Source of the DNA: Methylocystis iwaonis
Lineage (GTDB): Bacteria > Pseudomonadota > Alphaproteobacteria > Rhizobiales > Beijerinckiaceae
Assembly (NCBI RefSeq): GCF_027925385.1
Contig: NZ_AP027142.1
Span: forward strand, 1,470,001-1,534,000
DNA: 64,000 bases
Direction of reading: 5' to 3'
Position 1 is the first letter of the stretch; the number at the start of each line of letters is the position of its first letter. Shown here piece after piece: positions 56,913 to 64,000 of the stretch. The notes beneath the pieces were generated by a model. It worked only from the letters and a program-made list of their open reading frames with translations. It was not told the origin of the DNA and did no database searches. A program made the position numbers and the translations under genes.

Positions 56913-56975
56913 GTTGGCCCTCCCGACGATCATGCGGCGGCGAAGGCGATGGAGACGAGGGCAATTTGCTTTCCT

Positions 56976-57011
56976 AAAACAAAACGGATCGAGAGCGTCG
57001 TCTCGATCCGT
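56976..57011 (-). terminator. Rho-independent terminator of the Gly/His-rich gene
   Basis: Eleven perfect pairs, ACGGATCGAGA (56984-56994) with TCTCGATCCGT (57001-57011), loop of six. On the minus strand TTTTGTTTTA follows. It lies about 55 bases after the stop of the gene at 57067-57405. Confidence 0.78.
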
Positions 57012-57066
57012 GTCTCTTGTGCGCTTTCCGCGCGCATGAGGTCATGCGCGCGAGTGCAGCGTTCGA

Positions 57067-57405
57067 TTACCAATGGCCGTGATGACCGCCGCCGTGATGG
57101 CCGCCGTGATGACCCCACCCGCCGTGATGTCCCCACCCGCCATGATGACCCCAGCCGCCGTGGTGGCCCCAGCCGTAACCGCCGCCCCAGCCATAGCCGC
57201 CGTGGTAATGGCCGGAATGGCTCCACCAGCAGCGGCCGTAGCGGCAGACCCAGACTGCATGAGCCTGCTGCAGCCCCGCAGAGTCGTTCGACTGCGCGAG
57301 CGCGTCCTTCGAGGCCGCGGGCATGGCCGAGGCGGTGAGCGGATTGGCGGCGAGCGCCGCGATCGCGACAAGCGACGCAGCCATCGTTTTGGCGTAAGCG
57401 TTCAT
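57067..57405 (-). CDS. Secreted Gly/His/Trp-rich repeat protein
   Basis: A 112-residue protein with a Sec signal peptide (about residues 1-28, ending TASA). After a short linker and a WVCRYGRCWW segment, the C-terminal third is a low-complexity array: GGYGWGGGYGWG, then four GWGHHG units, then GGHHGGGHHGHW. The His-rich tail could bind copper, nickel or zinc in the periplasm. GAGAGGA precedes the ATG at 57405. The family is unknown; similar signal-plus-repeat proteins are frequent in Hyphomicrobiales. Confidence 0.75.
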   Translation of the reverse strand: MNAYAKTMAASLVAIAALAANPLTASAMPAASKDALAQSNDSAGLQQAHAVWVCRYGRCWWSHSGHYHGGYGWGGGYGWGHHGGWGHHGGWGHHGGWGHHGGHHGGGHHGHW

Positions 57406-57456
57406 GTAAATCCTCTCGGTTACGGGGTTGAAAAAAGCAGAGTCGCCGGCGCGCTT

Positions 57457-57500
57457 TCTGATCGCGCGCACGATTTTCATGCGAGCGGAAAGCGCGCTAG
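57457..57500. repeat. Partial family B palindrome
   Basis: GCGCTTTCTGATCGCGCGC and CATGCGAGCGGAAAGCGC, the second half of the family B element at 5857-5971. It overlaps the stop of the YARHG gene, so it supplies the 3' end there. Confidence 0.65.
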
Positions 57501-57787
57501 TTGCAGCCATTGCGGCTTTCCCACATCTGGATTTCATTCACCCTGCGACGCTCCCATCCGCGCAGGTCGCCATAGGGCGGGAAACAGCCGGGGCCGAATT
57601 CGGCGCGGGCCCGCGCTGTCTTGAAGCAATATCCGTTGCGCGCATAAATTTTGTTGCGCTCGTACCAGAGCTGGCCGCAAGACATTTCAGACGGATGCTG
57701 CGCTTTCGCCGGCGCTGCGACGAGCGCCGTCCCGGCGACAACGGCCGCAAAGCTCACGCGCGCGCAAGAGAACCAAAATTGTTTCAT
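57497..57787 (-). CDS. Secreted YARHG-domain protein
   Basis: A 96-residue exported protein with a signal peptide (about residues 1-29, ending PAKA). The mature part is one YARHG domain: CGQLWYERNKIYARNGYCFKT, then YGDLRGWERRRVNEIQ. Three or four cysteines may form disulfides. YARHG domains are thought to bind extracellular ligands, probably cell-wall related, but this is unproven. AAGGAG precedes the ATG. A family B palindrome overlaps its end. Confidence 0.82.
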   Translation of the reverse strand: MKQFWFSCARVSFAAVVAGTALVAAPAKAQHPSEMSCGQLWYERNKIYARNGYCFKTARARAEFGPGCFPPYGDLRGWERRRVNEIQMWESRNGCN

Positions 57788-58433
57788 TCTTGCTCCTTCA
57801 TGCGCCCCCGAAGAGAAGCTAAAGGATCTGCTTAACCTTATATTTTCAAAGCATTTTATTCGCCGCAGCCCTGTGGGGGCATGACTGGGCGGCGCAACAG
57901 TATATTACGCGAGCCTAACGAATGGTTCGAAAATCTCGCCCGTTTTGAGCATTGCCCACAGGAGATCGCGGCCCTGCGCGAAGCCGGGCGCACACGCGGC
58001 GCGGAGATGTAGAAGGTAATTGGCGCTCCCTAGGGAAGGCGCGGAAATAAGTAATTTCGTCTGCTTGACAGGAGGTTTGGGCAATCTTGCTGCTACTGAT
58101 TCCAAAGGTCTTTCCCGACGGGTCCCCAAACCATTTGGACCGCGTCTCCAACGAGGCTCTTTCGTTCGGGATGCGGGATTCGGAGCCCCTCCTAAACGTC
58201 TCCCTGCCCCAGCTTTAAATTCTTCGATGAACTACCGTGGTGTTGAAACCTTCGAGGCGGGTGTCTGCCTATTTGCGAACTGCCAACGATTACTTTTGCG
58301 TGATCCTCCACCGATCGTAATGGAACGCGGAAGGCGTCCAGCTGCCAGGGGCGATTTTAAAGCCAGCTTGCTGGAATTCCAGACAAAAAAGCGTATTCTC
58401 TTAATCAGCATTGCAGGAGGAGGGGAGTTCCGA
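57788..58433. other. Long gap before the low-GC island gene
   Basis: About 650 bases with no recognisable gene, repeat copy or RNA. Base composition falls from the GC-rich average towards the gene at 58434. A frame is open from a TTG at 58020 into that gene, but its translation has no family-like character and lacks a ribosome-binding site. Confidence 0.45.
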
Positions 58434-60419
58434 ATGCCCATTGCGAACAAATTTTGGATTGCAGTCCTCGCGCTCTTATCCACTTTTTTCACGACCGCGG
58501 CGATTGCGAGTTGTCCCGATTGTCATGACGAGCAATGTGTCCCTGGGACAACGATTTGCTGGTGTGTGCCTCGGATTGGTTGCAAGATCCCTATTCCGAC
58601 AGGCGGCACGCCGCCGGGGTCATTGGTTCCCACTTCGCCTATTCCACTACCGGCACCGATTCAGGCGGAGATAGACAAGTTAGGCCAAGCTGCCTCTCGC
58701 AAGGTAGAAAAGCTTGGCGGCGACACGCTTACCACCGTCAAAGAGTCTAGTGGTGACACTATACGTGCCCTGCAGAAAGCAGGCGGGGATACGATTGCCA
58801 CCGTCCAGAAGGCTGGCGATGACAGTATAAAGACAATCTACAAGGCCGCAGGTGACGCCACTGCCACGTATGTCAAGGCGTGGCGCGACATAGGTGAACA
58901 AGGCAAGCGGAGCTTCAAAGACATAGTTGATGCCGGGCAAGCAGTTGTTCACTTCGTCGAGAATGAAAACAACGCGCATGCGATGACGTTTAGCAACGCC
59001 GAAAAACGAATGCGCGAAGGAAAAGTCATCGATTCCATGTGGGGGTTAGCTACCGAGCCAGCTAAATCAGGCGAAGAAAACTTCGCAAAGGCAACTCAGG
59101 AGAGTGAAGTCGTCAACGCGGCGGCCGCTACAGCAGCGGCTGCTTATGGCGGCCCCGCCGGCGCAGCGGCCTACGCAGCTTGGTCGACGTACCGAAGGAC
59201 AGGCAACGCGGATATGGCTATCCGTGCTGGCATACTTGCTGCCGTAACAGCACAGACTGGTAGTTCAATCGCAAAAATGCCTTCGGGCACAACAGACGAA
59301 ATTATCAAGAAAGCCGCACTGTCTGGCGCTGCGGGAGGTATCTCGGTGGCCGCTGCCGGAGGCGACGAGCAGGCAATAAAGGACGGCTTCCTAAAATCTG
59401 CGGGAGCCGTGCTAATACAAGGCGGTTCTGATAAGCTTAAGGCGTACTCGCCGGAGGCGAAGGAGGTGTATGAGACCGCACGCTGTATCTCTGCCCGCGA
59501 CCTGGCGTGTATGTCAGGCACGCTCTGGGCGCGAGACGTGGAAGGCAAAATTCTGTACGATGAAAATGGAAAACCCAGGATCGATCCTGACAAGCTCAAG
59601 GAGTATACAGCGAAAGCCAAGGATGCTTATGACGCGGTTCAGTGTATCTCCGCCCGAGACGTGGACTGCATTTCAAATACAACGTGGGCCCGGGACGTCA
59701 AAGGCAAAATTCTCTATGATGAAAACGGAAAACCCAGGATTGATACGGGTGATATCGATCCAAAGCAGTATGTCGGAAAATGGAGCGGACTCGATCCGAA
59801 GTCAGCTGAAGGTGTCGAGAACGCGTTGATAACGCAGGGATCCAAATTGCCAAAGATGGAGGCGATTCCCGTTCTGAAAAACAAGTGGGTGCTAACCTGG
59901 GCTTTGGGCCAGGACGCTGAAATTGAATATAAGAAACCAACTGTGGTTCTCTCCTATATTGGCGATACTCAGCCTTACGTATCAGCGGCGCAATACAGCT
60001 TGCCGACGAGTCCTGCGCCTGTCGACAATACATCCCTAGAAGGGGCTAGTGTTTTTTCAGGCGTTACCGTTGCATATTACGTAAAGCGTAGAGATGGAAC
60101 TAAGATTTCAGATGTGCTGCAGCAGCGATCTATCCCCTACACCCCGATATATTATGTAGCGCCTGGCCACGAGGGGACGCTTTCAAATGCACTGAGGTGT
60201 GGCCCTGATACGCCGGTCAAAGCCTTAAAAGAGGTTGCGTTCGCGCTTATGGATGAAGGCGTAGAGCTTAAGTATATCGAAACGCAGAACGACATACGTC
60301 CTCGGCAAATATTGATTGTAAATAGCTTGAACCCAGACTTCTCGCCGATGACATCTCCAAGTCTCACTCGGAATCAAATCGCGGCGCTGTCTGAATGCCC
60401 ATCTTGGCTGCAGAACTAA
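58434..60419 (+). CDS. Lower-GC secreted protein with internal repeats, unknown function
   Basis: A 661-residue protein preceded by a very strong ribosome-binding site (AGGAGGAGGGGAG). A signal peptide (about residues 1-25, ending AIAS) is followed by a Cys-rich patch CPDCHDEQCVPGTTICWCV. Next come about four 11-residue coiled repeats of the type GGDTIATVQKA (about 80-125), an Ala/Gly-rich stretch that could insert in a membrane (about 210-255), and two copies of a roughly 65-residue unit, each with CISARD, WARDV, GKILYDENGKPRID and DP/DAYDAVQ parts (about 345-440). The C-terminal 200 residues look globular. Base composition is clearly more AT-rich than its neighbours. I do not recognise the family; secretion and repeats suggest a surface or effector-type protein. 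Confidence 0.72.
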   Translation: MPIANKFWIAVLALLSTFFTTAAIASCPDCHDEQCVPGTTICWCVPRIGCKIPIPTGGTPPGSLVPTSPIPLPAPIQAEIDKLGQAASRKVEKLGGDTLTTVKESSGDTIRALQKAGGDTIATVQKAGDDSIKTIYKAAGDATATYVKAWRDIGEQGKRSFKDIVDAGQAVVHFVENENNAHAMTFSNAEKRMREGKVIDSMWGLATEPAKSGEENFAKATQESEVVNAAAATAAAAYGGPAGAAAYAAWSTYRRTGNADMAIRAGILAAVTAQTGSSIAKMPSGTTDEIIKKAALSGAAGGISVAAAGGDEQAIKDGFLKSAGAVLIQGGSDKLKAYSPEAKEVYETARCISARDLACMSGTLWARDVEGKILYDENGKPRIDPDKLKEYTAKAKDAYDAVQCISARDVDCISNTTWARDVKGKILYDENGKPRIDTGDIDPKQYVGKWSGLDPKSAEGVENALITQGSKLPKMEAIPVLKNKWVLTWALGQDAEIEYKKPTVVLSYIGDTQPYVSAAQYSLPTSPAPVDNTSLEGASVFSGVTVAYYVKRRDGTKISDVLQQRSIPYTPIYYVAPGHEGTLSNALRCGPDTPVKALKEVAFALMDEGVELKYIETQNDIRPRQILIVNSLNPDFSPMTSPSLTRNQIAALSECPSWLQN

Positions 60420-60614
60420 CGGTGCGACGGGTGCTGGGAAGCGATGGCTTGAACATGTGTTGAGTCTAAGCCTGCTTCGCCATTCAATTCTGTTGGTGAA
60501 AATCGGTGGAATTCGTTCCACCCCAGTTCCTCCTCATCGCCGCGCTTCGCCCCACTGCGGCGGAGATCCTCAAAGAACAAGAGTAGCTCCTCCCTTTGAC
60601 CTGCCCCCGAACTT

Positions 60615-60875
60615 TCATCCAGCAGCAATTAGAGTCCCTGCGTTTGATACGCCCGAGGGCGCAGATGTAGCAACGGGCGATCGGCGGAGCTGGTCCGGGT
60701 TGCGCAGCCGATCGCCTGTTGCGGTGAGACTGGCCGCATTCTCTGCTGGCGTCGCGTAGCCGAGTGAAGAATGCGGGCACCGATGACCCACGCGCCGATC
60801 TTCGCCCGCGCGTGGTCGAGGCCGAAAGAGCAGCGTTTCATTCAGAAGCTCGTCGCGCATGCGGCCGGCGGCGGC
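60615..60875 (-). pseudogene. IS3-family transposase remnant (OrfB C-terminus)
   Basis: Read on the minus strand, pieces of the C-terminus of an IS3-family DDE transposase can be followed across frames: GRMRDELLNETLLF, then GLDHARAKIGAWV in another frame, then PHSSLGYATPAENAASLTAT and the end SNAGTLIAAG. The frame breaks and the missing catalytic domain show it is dead. TGACCTGCCCCC at 60597-60608 may be the element's terminal repeat. The 60420-60614 part of this gap has nothing else recognisable. Confidence 0.7.
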
Positions 60876-60939
60876 GCGGCGTCGCCGCACCGAAGCCGAT
60901 TCGCGGAAAATGCCCAAGAGTGTGTTGTGGTCTCTTAAG

Positions 60940-61587
60940 TCACTGACCAATAAACCCGAGCCCTCTCAGGCTCGCGTTACCGTGGCAGCCGACGATCAGG
61001 TGGTCGTGCACACCTATCCCGAAAAGTTTCGCGGCGGCTACTAGCTCGTTGGTCCTACATATGTCTGCCATCGAGGGTGTCGGATCGCCAGACGGGTGGT
61101 TATGCGCGAGGATCAGCCCGCTCGCGCCAAGCTCCAGCGCACGGCGCAAAACCTCGCGTGGATAGACTGGCGTTTGGTCGACCGTGCCGACGCTTAGCAC
61201 TTCATCGGCGATAAGGCCATTCTGGTTATCGAGAAACAAAGCGCGAAATTGCTCGCGGTCTTCATGCGCCATCACGGTATTGCAGTATTCCATGACTGTA
61301 TAAAGGGAATCCATCTTTTTGCGCGAAAACAATGTAGCGCGCGCTAAGAGTTTGGCGCTCTTTTCTACGGCCTTCAGCGCTGAAATCGACCTGTCGTCTA
61401 CCCCCTCGACTTCGCGGAGCCGATCGACATGCGCGCAAACCACATCACCATAGCTTCCAAAGCGATCCAACAACCTCTTGACGACCTCCTTTCTCCTTTT
61501 CTTTGATTTGATGCCAGAAAGGACACTTTCGAGCATTTCGGAATCGCTCATTCCTTCGGCCAATGCCGCCGAATCGACTCTAAACAT
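60940..61587 (-). CDS. radC: RadC / JAB-domain protein
   Basis: A 215-residue protein. An HhH-like N-terminal part (about residues 40-75, FGSYGDVVCAHVDRLREVEG) precedes the RadC JAMM domain with the metal motif HNHPSGDPTPS (about 165-175) and its Glu partner region. RadC-family proteins are common on mobile elements, and the DNA repair role is doubtful. GGAG lies eight bases before ATG 61587. It lies between an IS remnant and a phage-like module, which fits cargo of a mobile region. Confidence 0.88.
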   Translation of the reverse strand: MFRVDSAALAEGMSDSEMLESVLSGIKSKKRRKEVVKRLLDRFGSYGDVVCAHVDRLREVEGVDDRSISALKAVEKSAKLLARATLFSRKKMDSLYTVMEYCNTVMAHEDREQFRALFLDNQNGLIADEVLSVGTVDQTPVYPREVLRRALELGASGLILAHNHPSGDPTPSMADICRTNELVAAAKLFGIGVHDHLIVGCHGNASLRGLGFIGQ

Positions 61588-61680
61588 GATCACTCCACCC
61601 AATTAAATAAAAAACGACGTTTCAGCGTCGCCTTCGCCGTGCTCGCCTGTCAACTCCCAAAAATGGGAGGGAACGTATAG

Positions 61681-61718
61681 AAAACGAAAAAGCCCCTCCA
61701 ACAAAGGCGAGAGGGGCT
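61681..61718 (-). terminator. Rho-independent terminator of the phage lysis operon
   Basis: Eight pairs AGCCCCTC / GAGGGGCT with a 12-base loop. On the minus strand TTTTTCGTTTT follows. It closes the operon running from the tail genes to the small membrane protein. Confidence 0.8.
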
Positions 61719-61764
61719 GAAAGTCGTGGCTCTATAAGTTGGTGCTGTAGTTTAACTATTTGCG

Positions 61765-62010
61765 TCAGTTAGTCCGTTGGACGCGGGCTTCCTTCCAAAT
61801 CTGGACCCAGGTCAGAATGATTTTCGAAATGACGAAGAGGCCGGCAAGGATTGGCCCTACGAGGGCTGCAAGCTCGGAGATTTCCCGAGCCTGCTCTTTC
61901 CAAAGCGGCGCCGACCCGGCGACGCCTGCGACAGCAAAAGCCACGCGATCACTCGTCGTGCTCAGCATGCCGCCGAGCAGGTTTTGCAGATGATATTGCG
62001 GCGTCGGCAT
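61765..62010 (-). CDS. Small membrane protein, possible holin
   Basis: An 81-residue protein with one clear hydrophobic span (about residues 46-66, ALVGPILAGLFVISKIILTW) and a weaker one near 22-34. Its charged C-terminus and place two bases after an N-acetylmuramidase gene suggest a holin that lets the endolysin reach the wall. Family membership is not recognised, so this is contextual. Confidence 0.55.
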   Translation of the reverse strand: MPTPQYHLQNLLGGMLSTTSDRVAFAVAGVAGSAPLWKEQAREISELAALVGPILAGLFVISKIILTWVQIWKEARVQRTN

Positions 62011-62013
62011 GGG

Positions 62014-63006
62014 TCAAATTCGTCCAGCGCTGGCCATGGCGTTGCGCTCCTGGTCGAGACGTGCGGCCTCCGCTGCGTGCATCGCGCACCAGACGCGCCA
62101 CGCGAAATAGGCGGCGACCATTGTAGCCAGCACAACGAGCAAGAGAGGCCAATAGCTCTTAGCCAGCTCTAGCCAGCCCGCGCCGGCCCTCAACCCCTCT
62201 GCCAAATCCTGCGTTTGCGAGACGACGTCGCCGGCCTGCGTCATGGCGGCGCTCGCCGTCGCGCCGGCGGCCGTCACCGCTTGCACGGCCGCCTTTGCTT
62301 CGCCCGTCGCGGCGATCGTGCGCGAGCCGGCGGCGTGCAGGTCGGCCGCCGTCAGTTGCGCTCGGGGCTTCGCCAGGATAGCGAACCATTTCTCATAGGC
62401 GCGGGCGAGGCGCTCGTCATAACGGTTTTTGGCATAGCCGGGCCCATTGTAGCGCCGTGCGAAACCTGCCCAATCCTTGCGGCGTAGATTGTCCGACAAG
62501 CGCTGCGTGAGGATAAAGCTCGCCATCTGGCGCAACTGCTCGCCCTCGCTCTCCTTCGCGGCCTCGAACATCGCGCGCGCGCTTTCATGGCCGGCAGCCT
62601 TGTAATTCTCGCCCATGATCTGCCCAAGGCCAATCGACACAGAGCGGAACGCCGCCTCTTCGTCGATTTCGATCGCGGCCGCCAGGCGTGCATAATTGCC
62701 GTCGCTCGATTTCGGATAGGGCTTTTCGCCCCAATTCTGATAGGCGAGGCCCGCCTTGGCGGCGCGGTGGAGCTTCGAGCCGGGGCCATTCAACTCGCCA
62801 TCTCTGCGCATCGCGGCGAGCAAATTGCTCCAGAATTTATGCGGCTCGAAAAGAATGATCGGCCGCCCCTTGGCGTCATAGCCGCTGTTGCGCGCCTCGA
62901 CGTCATTGACCGCGCGAATGCACGCGACGCTCACGCGCGCGAGCGCCGCTGCCGCTTCGAAATCCGCCGCCGTCGCGCGGCGCGCCGAGCCTTTGAAATA
63001 TTCCAT
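62014..63006 (-). CDS. N-acetylmuramidase endolysin with C-terminal membrane anchor
   Basis: A 330-residue peptidoglycan hydrolase. The N-terminal domain (about residues 20-200) is of the DUF3380/N-acetylmuramidase type: VNDVEARNSGYDAKGRPIIL with the catalytic Glu, LFEPHKFW, ALFRSVSIGLGQIMG-like stretch (FRSVSIGLGQIMGENYKAAG) and FARRYNGPGYAKN. Then an Ala-rich linker and a hydrophobic span (about 283-300, WPLLLVVLATMVAAYFAW). A C-terminal anchor is unusual for a free endolysin and suggests retention in the membrane until lysis. Confidence 0.85.
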   Translation of the reverse strand: MEYFKGSARRATAADFEAAAALARVSVACIRAVNDVEARNSGYDAKGRPIILFEPHKFWSNLLAAMRRDGELNGPGSKLHRAAKAGLAYQNWGEKPYPKSSDGNYARLAAAIEIDEEAAFRSVSIGLGQIMGENYKAAGHESARAMFEAAKESEGEQLRQMASFILTQRLSDNLRRKDWAGFARRYNGPGYAKNRYDERLARAYEKWFAILAKPRAQLTAADLHAAGSRTIAATGEAKAAVQAVTAAGATASAAMTQAGDVVSQTQDLAEGLRAGAGWLELAKSYWPLLLVVLATMVAAYFAWRVWCAMHAAEAARLDQERNAMASAGRI

Positions 63007-63094
63007 CGTCTATCCTTTCAGCCATGCGTTATCGCCGCGCGCCTTTTCGGCGCGCGGCGCTCACCACGATTGCGGTTTGGGGAGTGGGGAGAGG

Positions 63095-63817
63095 TTAGGC
63101 GTCCGCCCAGGTCGGCATCAGATAATGGATCGTCATGCGCACTTGGCCGCCGGTGAAATTGCCGCCCGCCGCCGTGTAGAGAACGGGCGTGTCAGAATAG
63201 AAAGGGTTGGGCCCTATGAGCCCGCGATTGGTTGCGCCGGCGCCAACGCCGAGCGACGAACCGAACCAACTGGCGTTGCCGGCGACGCCGCAACTGTAAG
63301 AGGCCGCCCCGGCGATCGGCGTGACGACGCGGTTGGAAACCGCGAACAGCAACGCGCCGTTGGGAATCAGAACAGATGAATTGGTCGTAGCGCCCGCGAG
63401 CGTGATCAGCTCTTCGGCGCAATAGGCGTCGATCTTCCCGCCATGCGCGGCCTTGGCGAGCAGCATGGGCGAACCGATGTCGACGAGCGGCGCCCATGCG
63501 GCTCCCTTCCAGACAAAGACGGCGGAGATGCTCGCGACCCAGGCAAGCCAGCCGGGTTTCGGCGCATAGAACATCCATGCGCCGCTCTGCCAGGCCGCGA
63601 TATAACCGGCCTTGCCGGACCAGGCGCCCGAGGGCGCGGCGGCGACGATATAGCGGTCGCCATCCGCGGGAGACGGCGGCGGCGCGGCGAGCGCATTGTC
63701 GATAACGGAAAGCTGCACGACCGCGTCGAGGGCGGTCAGCGCCTCATTGTGCGTGACGTGCTTTTGGCTTTGGTTCTGGTCGATAAAGGGAAGGATGAGA
63801 TTGGGCGTCGTCGCCAT
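63095..63817 (-). CDS. DUF2793 phage tail-associated protein
   Basis: A 240-residue protein with the DUF2793 core in its first 110 residues (LPFIDQNQSQKHVTHNEALTALD, DGDRYIVAAAPSGAW, YIAAWQSGAWMFYAPKPGWLAWV). The C-terminal half is different and rich in Gly and Thr, fit for a receptor-binding tip. DUF2793 proteins lie next to tail genes of prophages and gene transfer agents. It starts 10 bases after the stop of the upstream tail gene. Confidence 0.82.
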   Translation of the reverse strand: MATTPNLILPFIDQNQSQKHVTHNEALTALDAVVQLSVIDNALAAPPPSPADGDRYIVAAAPSGAWSGKAGYIAAWQSGAWMFYAPKPGWLAWVASISAVFVWKGAAWAPLVDIGSPMLLAKAAHGGKIDAYCAEELITLAGATTNSSVLIPNGALLFAVSNRVVTPIAGAASYSCGVAGNASWFGSSLGVGAGATNRGLIGPNPFYSDTPVLYTAAGGNFTGGQVRMTIHYLMPTWADA

Positions 63818-63826
63818 ATCGAAGCC

Positions 63827-64000
63827 TTACAAATTGACGTTGGCTTTGGCCGGCTGGCCGCGGCCGATCTGTCCGGAAATCTGATAGACGCGGATGGGGT
63901 AGACGTTCTGAGGCCCGCCCCAATCGGTCGTTTGCTCGGCGAGCGCATAGGTCCATGTGGGCGACGCGAGCCCCGAAACCGTGCGCAGCACATTGCCGGC
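63827..64000 (-). CDS. Phage / GTA-like tail (baseplate) protein, C-terminal fragment
   Basis: The last 57 codons of a gene that continues past the right edge. The end reads TWTYALAEQTTDWGGPQNV then IRVYQISGQIGRGQPAKANV, very like the C-terminus of gene-transfer-agent-type baseplate/host-specificity proteins (the WxYxxAEQxxD...V.QxS pattern). It therefore belongs to a tail module to the right. Which phage or GTA cannot be decided from this fragment. Confidence 0.75.
   Translation of the reverse strand, partial: AGNVLRTVSGLASPTWTYALAEQTTDWGGPQNVYPIRVYQISGQIGRGQPAKANVNL

Noticed and set aside
58020..58433. N-terminal extension of the island gene from TTG 58020
   Set aside because: A signal peptide and a strong ribosome-binding site mark 58434 as the start; the upstream translation has no coding character.
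60420..60614. Possible coding sequence downstream of the island gene
   Set aside because: Only short frames with no ribosome-binding site or family features; better explained as the flank of the IS remnant.

Overview
The window is high-GC chromosomal DNA from an alphaproteobacterium. It is most likely a member of the Hyphomicrobiales (Rhizobiales). This rests on gene content (ClpS-ClpA, a pyruvate phosphate dikinase of about 890 residues, DUF1192, YjbQ, RsfS-RlmH) and on the many dispersed palindromic repeats around a CATTGCGAGCGAAGC core. A methylotroph or methanotroph relative would fit, but no gene here proves it.

Layout. 1-1.6 kb: a copper-type P-ATPase cut by the left edge, with a DUF2933 membrane peptide. 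2.1-9.1 kb: a TetR repressor divergent from a three-gene RND efflux operon; two inverted-repeat operators flank a recognisable promoter. 9.1-21 kb: an ATP-grasp protein, a MHYT-PAS-GGDEF-EAL receptor, a glycosyltransferase, an FkbM-like methyltransferase, a Tat-exported OpgG/OpgD protein, SSB, a DctA-type symporter and an AIM24-like protein. 21-27 kb: UvrA, whose 3' end overlaps a convergent O-antigen ligase-like gene that is followed by a GT4 glycosyltransferase. 27.6-28.4 kb: an MqsR/MqsA toxin-antitoxin pair. 28.6-49.2 kb: mostly core genes (ClpA, ClpS, DEAD-box helicase, HIT protein, PheA, KdsB, L33, RibH, NusB, PpdK, a UbiH-type hydroxylase, quinone reductase, RsfS, RlmH, PurA), two candidate structured RNAs and an orphan MazE-like antitoxin.

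49.5-56.0 kb holds the most interesting locus. A YkgJ-type Cys-cluster protein, a soluble [NiFe]-hydrogenase small subunit, the large subunit, its maturation endopeptidase and a cytosolic 3xPAS-GGDEF-EAL protein lie on one strand. From the small subunit onward the genes abut or overlap. I read this as a hydrogen sensor wired to cyclic-di-GMP turnover. A truncated haemoglobin lies just upstream.

56.7-64 kb is more accessory. It has small secreted proteins (one Gly/His-rich, one YARHG), a lower-GC 661-residue secreted protein with two kinds of internal repeat, a degraded IS3-family transposase remnant, RadC, and a phage or gene-transfer-agent-like lysis and tail module (small membrane protein, N-acetylmuramidase, DUF2793 protein, tail-protein C-terminus) that runs off the right edge.

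At least five families of inverted or palindromic repeats fill most gaps. Several supply the stop codon or last residues of the adjacent gene.
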